From Druceiella hillmani (lineage: Eukaryota > Arthropoda > Insecta > Lepidoptera > Hepialidae), in contig JAYKKI010000052.1 of the NCBI GenBank assembly GCA_039881145.1, positions 13,624,501-13,688,500 of the forward strand: a stretch of DNA of 64,000 bases, given 5' to 3'. The notes beneath the pieces are model-generated. The model was not told where the DNA came from. It ran no database searches and worked only from the letters and a program-made list of their open reading frames with translations. The translations under genes and the position numbers were made by a program. Shown here in pieces: positions 58,255 to 64,000 of the stretch (positions are counted from its first letter, which is position 1; every line of letters starts with the position of its first letter).

Positions 58255-58317
58255 ATGGATGCGAATTCGTTCGCGTGGGTTATTATTAATAACCAACGCT
58301 AACGAATTCGCGTCCAT
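58255..58317. repeat. 63-bp near-perfect palindrome
   Basis: Left arm 58255-58285 (atggatgcgaattcgttcgc and on) and right arm 58287-58317 pair at 28 of 31 positions around a single central t at 58286. The arms are GC-richer than most of the region and the palindrome starts only about 30 bp after the TG tract. It could extrude as a cruciform. It may be two fused transposon ends or a decayed site of unknown type. Confidence 0.92.
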
Positions 58318-58610
58318 TGTTGTTTTTGGTGTTATCGCGAGTTATTAATAAATTAGTTACAGTAACATTATTAAATCAATCTAATATTCTTCAGCTTGAT
58401 TAATAAACAAAAATTAAAATATAATAAATGGTATTAATATAATAATACTAACTTGTCCTTTTCTCTCCTAGGTGTATGAAAAAAATAATTTTACTCTTGT
58501 AGTAACACGTTAACTTTATTTGGTAAATTGGACTTCGCATCATAAATTCCGTTAAAATCTGTTTAGTATTTTTTGCTAGATATATGTACAAATAAATAAA
58601 CAAAAATTTC
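58318..58610. other. AT-rich stretch, nothing recognised
   Basis: No feature noticed. Confidence 0.35.
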
Positions 58611-58613
58611 ATA

Positions 58614-58687
<74 letters not shown>

Positions 58688-58693
58688 TATATA
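58611..58693. repeat. (TA)n microsatellite
   Basis: About 83 bp with tgta and gtaca interruptions at the two ends. Confidence 0.97.
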
Positions 58694-59248
58694 GCTAACT
58701 CACTTTTGAGAAAACATCTATAAGGCAAAGCGTTTTGAACTTTCATATTTTATCGCGCGCAAAAACTTAACAATTAAATAACATTAACCAGTGGTTAAAT
58801 ATTCGACACTTCCTTTCATAGACAAAATGTCTTCATTAAAATTATTTATATTTTCGAAAACCTTAACATTTATTGGAATAATTATTTCGATCATTTGAAT
58901 ATTTGATTTTGTTAAGTGGATTACATGCTATAAGAACTTAATCTATCATGTTGTTATGTTATGATTGTTTGTAATTCAGCCTTAGTTGTCTTAGCTTATC
59001 ACAACATAATATTCTGAAGTGGAGAAAATGAAAGACAAAAATCTCGAAAATGTACAAACAATCCTTCTATTTTAGATAAGCTTACCTTCTGTTCGCCAAC
59101 ATTAATTGTACTTTCTTTGTTGTTTCCAGCAACTGTTGCGAAACCGCTAGGTGTCGTTGAATCTCTCTCGAGTGACCACCTTAAGCTTTAACGGCTTAAG
59201 TATGTTCGGTTTTCCTCGAGTGTCTGAAGATAGGAAGGGTACAAATGT
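58694..59248. other. AT-rich stretch with a balanced 3' part
   Basis: About 59090-59235 is of balanced composition and contains a 7-bp cttaagc/gcttaag hairpin (about 59181-59201). No gene recognised. Confidence 0.35.
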
Positions 59249-59249
59249 A

Positions 59250-60086
<837 letters not shown>

Positions 60087-60144
<58 letters not shown>
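60087..60144. repeat. (TA)n microsatellite
   Basis: About 58 bp of uninterrupted TA repeats. Confidence 0.97.
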
Positions 60145-60147
<3 letters not shown>

Positions 60148-60394
60148 CTAAATATTTCATTCGTCAATTCTTTCCAATTGCATGGATTATATGAGAATGT
60201 AACTTAATTTTTAAGATTTCAAAGAACTCACAATTTCCTCATGTTTGGCATAAATCTTAAATTAATTTGTCATTCACCGATTGAAATTTAACCGATTTCA
60301 AAAAGAAAGTTGTCGATTCGACAATTATGTACTATTTGTATTAATATATGTTTTTTTGGATGAATAATAATTATTTCGAACAGGCCCAATATCA
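60145..60394. other. AT-rich stretch, nothing recognised
   Basis: No feature noticed. Confidence 0.35.
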
Positions 60395-61025
60395 ATATGG
60401 TCAGGATGAGATGATGGTTTAGGGAGATATGCCAAGGAACTGCTCAATAAATGAAAATAAAAGTCCCTTTTAAAAATTTGGTACCTAGCTCGAATATATG
60501 TAACATCTCTTTATAAGTAATTTATTCATAAATGTTTGGTCAGGGTTTGATGATGGAAATGCAAGGTGGTGACAGAGCTTTTCTTGAATGTATGTGACAT
60601 TTCTTTATAAGTAACTTATTCACAACACGGTGTTCAGGATCTGATGATTAAGCTGCAAGGTGATTATAGAAATTGTTAATGGTAAAGAGAATATTCATCA
60701 AATTTGGGCTCATTTCGACTTATCTTGCCGAATCCTATAGCCAAAAATTATGACCAGGGTTTGATGTTAAAACCGGAAGGTAGCGAAAGGAACTCCTCAA
60801 TGGTGAGGAGTAGATTCATAATGTTTGCACTCGTTTGACTTTTCTGACGAGTCTTTTGGTCACGAATAGTGTCCATGATGTAACTGGAAGGTAGGACCCC
60901 CTACTTGGTGAGGAGAAGCTTCACCGAGTTTGGCTTTATGTGATTTATCCTGATGGGTTCTTGATAATGGAGCTAGAAGGTAGTGACAGAAACTCCTCAA
61001 TGATGAGAAATAAACTCATCGATCT
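60395..61025 (+). repeat. Degenerate tandem repeat family R-10, copy 2
   Basis: The landmark tttgatgatgga and its variants occur at about 60402, 60547, 60643, 60750, 60873 and 60962. The units carry aggtag.gacagaaactcctc, aatggtgaggagta, tcaccgagtttgg, cttatc.tga.g and tcttttggtcacgaatagtg in constant order. Spacing of about 90-145 bp and heavy divergence indicate an old array. The same family is present at 10200-10540 in the same orientation. Confidence 0.8.
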
Positions 61026-61343
61026 AATATTCAGTAACACCGACAAAGTTCAATTTTTTCATACATGATAGCGTAAGCTAGATAGTAACATAGTAAATTA
61101 ATAAATATATACGTACAAGTACATGCAAAGGCATGAAGCTACTAAGATATTTATAAATAAGTAAGTACATAGGTAAGTAAGGAAAAGCAGATATATAAAA
61201 AGATATGAGGCAGCTATGAATTGATTAGGTGGGTATAAATGTGGATAGGTAAGTAAATATGTGCAGGCATATAAAAATACGTGAGATAACTGGAATATTA
61301 GTAAGATCTAGATATTAGAAGGCAAGTACTTACGTACCTGTAC

Positions 61344-61344
<1 letters not shown>
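61026..61344. repeat. Low-complexity aagtaagta-type region
   Basis: Many taagtaagtacat, aggtaagta and aaatacgtga variants. acatgcaaaggcatgaagct (about 61122) recurs as tatacaaaggtatgaagcaa (about 61387), showing a larger degenerate repeat of about 265 bp that spans the following microsatellite. Confidence 0.5.

Positions 61345-61390
<46 letters not shown>
61345..61390. repeat. (TA)n microsatellite
   Basis: About 46 bp of TA repeats preceded by gtacctgtacg. Confidence 0.96.
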
Positions 61391-61392
<2 letters not shown>

Positions 61393-62092
61393 AAGGTATG
61401 AAGCAACTAGGAAATTAAATGAATGAGTAATTAAGTATGTACAGAATTTCCAAATATATGAATCAATGAGAATAATAAGTAAATAGTTAAATATTACATA
61501 AATAAATGGAGCACTGACGATATTGAAGGCGTGAGAGGCAAATACAATTGAAATTCCAAAAGAAGGAAATGTGTGTATGTTCATTAAAGCTGCAAATACA
61601 CTTTTCGGTTTTAATGAATGAAGTATTACTGAATTCTTCACGAGCCTCTAACAATGTTCGTAAGCACAAAAAATGGGAAAATAAAACTTAGGGGAAACTA
61701 AAAAAACTGAACCAATTTCAAATAATTACTAGAAACGCACTGAAAAGTATAAAATATGAGTACGTAGTGGGGATTTTCCAGCACAACATTGTTTCCGAAT
61801 ACAAATAAATTTGGGAAATGCTACCCTATTAGATATTTTTGGAATCTGTGCTGAGTTGGACGCAGTGTTTATGTATGGATATGCATGCACATGACAGAGA
61901 TAGGCATTGATTTGCCAGGGATTCCTAAAATCCTTAACATTGGCAATACTTCCCAAAATGATACTGCCAAAGTCCCAATTAAACTCTTATATTTTTATTA
62001 TTTTACTATTTTCAATGCGTTTCTTATTCAGTCATCAGTTCATTTTTTCAAATGTTTTTTAGCTCCACTTATGTAAATTAAGATTCAAATTG

Positions 62093-62093
<1 letters not shown>
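61391..62093. other. AT-rich to balanced stretch, nothing recognised
   Basis: Frames at 61487-61669 (-), 61729-61956 (-) and 61885-62076 (+) overlap on opposite strands and carry no domain. Confidence 0.35.
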
Positions 62094-62125
<32 letters not shown>

Positions 62126-62171
62126 GTCTATATATATATATATATATGTATATATATGTATATATATATAC

Positions 62172-62213
<42 letters not shown>

Positions 62214-62222
62214 ATATATATT
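62094..62222. repeat. (TA)n microsatellite, interrupted, about 129 bp
   Basis: TA repeats with gtcta, gta, cata and cacaca interruptions. Confidence 0.97.
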
Positions 62223-62399
62223 TGCACAAAAGTCTCACCGAAATTCTTTGCTCAATAAACCAATATTATTGAAGTAACCGTTTCATGATGTTTTATCAAA
62301 TGTAAAGCATAAAATCAAATAATTTTTTCTGCTACGTAACAATTTTTTTTCTAATACGCTTTCAGAACAAAAGAGTGATAAAATAGAGGTATTAAAAAT

Positions 62400-62665
62400 T
62401 ATAAAAGGCGATGCGTCACCAAAGCGCGTAGAGACATTTCGAAATGTCTATTGAAATAATTTTTCACAAACACATTCACAACGAAATACCAGAGGCTGAC
62501 ATCAAAAAGGCATTTCCATTGTTTCTATCGTCCTCTCCACTCATATTTTGTAAAGGCCACTCCATGAAGGCATTTCGGTCGAGCTCTCTACAGCGAACGC
62601 CGCAAGTACCTATCAGCCGGACGTTGGTTAGTCACAAAGGGCTCGCAAAAGACTCCGTCGAGTAC
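62400..62665. other. GC-richer unique island containing an 18-bp palindrome
   Basis: Balanced, CpG-containing sequence (caaagcgcgtagagacattt, agcgaacgccgcaagtacct). agacatttcgaaatgtct at 62432-62449 is a perfect palindrome. A 74-codon frame (62444-62668, +) has no recognisable domain and starts inside the palindrome. Candidate conserved non-coding element. Confidence 0.4.
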
Positions 62666-62699
62666 TGAACTTAAAAAGCTTACTTATTTCATTCAAATC

Positions 62700-63060
62700 A
62701 TTATATCTGTAGTAAACTTCTGCGCCTTTGTATACCGTAACTTTGAATCGTGTCCGTTTTATCGGACAATGGAATATTTTTCACTTTATTTGACTTTGTT
62801 CTTACAATAGCTTCATGGGCAAAATTTTATGGGGGCCCTTTCTGGCCAGTTTATCGTCACAATGTCACGTTTTAATAGTTTAATCGCACAAGTGCCTTAT
62901 TTAAATTAAAATGTATTATTACCCCCACTAGTGACAAGTGGTACGCGCGTCAGTGATTATAAGGCATGAAGTTTGATTTATTCATTGCATATAATGAGAA
63001 AATACTTTGTGAACTGAGATAGTGAGTTTATTATAAGCTAATATGACGTATCATATACTG
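62700..63060. other. Unique island with several short dyads
   Basis: It contains gtccgttttatcggac (5-bp stem), ggcaaaattttatgggggcc and cccactagtgacaagtggta (cactagtg palindrome). Composition is intermediate. The ttttatgg motif is Hox/Abd-B-like, which alone is weak evidence. Candidate regulatory DNA. Confidence 0.28.
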
Positions 63061-63637
63061 AAATCGTAAAGAAAATCAATTAGGGTGTTATGAATATATT
63101 TAGAAAGAGACGGAAATAAATGTGAAAAATTAAAAACTATAGTATAATAAAATTATAGTTGGACAATTAATTTTTATTCACAATTATATTCTATAATAAT
63201 ATTGCGGATGAGATTAAAATATGTAAGTCATTTTTAGAACTGCAATTCACTTCTTACAACTACGAGAATATTTGCCGTTTGCGACACGTAGATATTTAAA
63301 ATTTGGCAAACGCACGCTGGAATGTAATAAAAGTTACCCCTATTCCTTTCGAGAAGTTTACATTCGATAATATATTATTTATATGTAAATAGCAGACGCA
63401 GAGGGAGAGCCCCAGAGGGTTTGCACGGTACAGGGGTCGTGAGGAAAAGATGTGCCCTTTTAATCAATAGCTTAGTGTTAACAGCTCAGTTCTCTGGAAC
63501 ACACTTACTTAAGGAGTGTGGGATGAAACCTGGGAAATACTCGTGGGAATTTCACGGGTTATGAAATTAAGAGCTAACTTGTAGCAAAATGGGAATGTAT
63601 TGGAATATTCTATGGTTTTTGTCCAACCTTATAACAT

Positions 63638-63639
<2 letters not shown>
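63061..63639. other. AT-rich stretch with a balanced patch
   Basis: About 63385-63560 is G-rich and balanced (gcagagggagagccccagag, gtacaggggtcgtgaggaaa). No gene recognised. Confidence 0.35.
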
Positions 63640-63682
<43 letters not shown>

Positions 63683-63705
63683 TGTGTGCGTGTGGGTGTG
63701 TATAT
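63640..63705. repeat. (TA)n-(GT)n compound microsatellite
   Basis: About 40 bp of TA repeats followed by gcgtgtgtgcgtgtgggtgt. Confidence 0.96.
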
Positions 63706-64000
63706 TTATATTTTTGAGTACATTAATGTTTGAAATAAATAAATAAAATACGTATTTTTGACTTGAAGAGACATTGTCCTACCTAAAGATCAATTTTTTT
63801 TTTAATTTTCGGTTTCGTATTCTAAAGGGAAATAGTCCTGTTAAGTACGAATAGAACTACGGGTTTCCGTGAAATGTAAAAAGCACGTAAAATTATTTGA
63901 ATATTTAAGAGTACAGCACATAAAATATAAATAGTATAAAGCATTTGAGAATATTAATGTTATTTTTCATTATGAAATATATAGCCTGGCTTAAATTCTG
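63706..64000. other. AT-rich end of window, nothing recognised
   Basis: No feature noticed. Confidence 0.35.

Noticed and set aside
57871..58302. Open frames of up to 143 codons on both strands
   Set aside because: They are translations of the TG/CA repeat in several frames and strands at once (Cys/Val or His/Thr alternation), with no domain.

Overview
This 64 kb window looks like intergenic or deep intronic DNA from an insect nuclear genome. I find no intact protein-coding gene, no rRNA or free-standing tRNA gene, no CRISPR array and no operon-like layout. It is strongly AT-rich and contains about 17 (TA)n arrays, many minisatellites, one larger satellite block and decayed transposable elements. 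Long open frames are absent. The longest ones (about 130-143 codons near 58 kb) are a (TG)n tract read in several frames. Several repeats resemble families I associate from memory with Lepidoptera: a tRNA-like SINE whose tail reads ggctgtaagagattgctctc, tails with agggttccg/cggaaccct and (GTCT)-like runs, and a LINE-like tail ending ttactttcgcatttgtaata. A moth or butterfly is my best guess. This is inference and no search was run.

Layout. 0-4.3 kb: small repeats, a SINE, a (TA)n array and a duplicated 312-bp module. 4.37-8.83 kb: the most striking feature, a satellite of about 26 monomers of 153-172 bp arranged as an eight-monomer higher-order unit of 1,322 bp, present three times; the middle copy carries one extra dimer. 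9.4-16 kb: transposon-like pieces, a degenerate repeat family, a roughly 320-bp tandem array (12.8-14.0 kb), and GC-richer unique islands near 11.1 and 16.2 kb. 18.1-18.7 kb: an element beginning with a cgacccgccc...cgcacgggt stem. 22.0-23.6 kb: the only clear protein remnant, a broken copy of a transposase-like gene family that is multicopy in arthropods. 24.55-24.87 kb: a MITE-like element with 62-bp imperfect inverted ends. 31.9-33.5 kb: a 40-bp minisatellite and a 218-bp triplicate. 34.2 kb: an island with a POU octamer beside Sox-type sites. 35.4-36.5 kb: a large imperfect inverted repeat. 38.3 kb: a second SINE on the minus strand. 44.1-44.9 kb: a block bounded by perfect 27-bp inverted repeats with a minisatellite inside. 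46.6 kb: a second copy of the 15.5 kb repeat. 54.7-56.5 kb: four separate minisatellites, one built of 33-bp palindromes. 57.9-58.3 kb: a (TG)n-rich tract beside a 63-bp near-perfect palindrome. 60.4-61.0 kb: a second copy of the 10.2 kb repeat family. 62.4-63.0 kb: GC-richer islands containing an 18-bp perfect palindrome.

No genes here can be said to work together. What stands out is (i) rapid tandem-repeat turnover at scales from 2 bp to 1.3 kb, (ii) several inverted-repeat structures, and (iii) islands of balanced composition separated by AT-rich repeat DNA. The islands are what one would expect if conserved regulatory elements sit in a large intron or gene desert, but this cannot be shown from one sequence.
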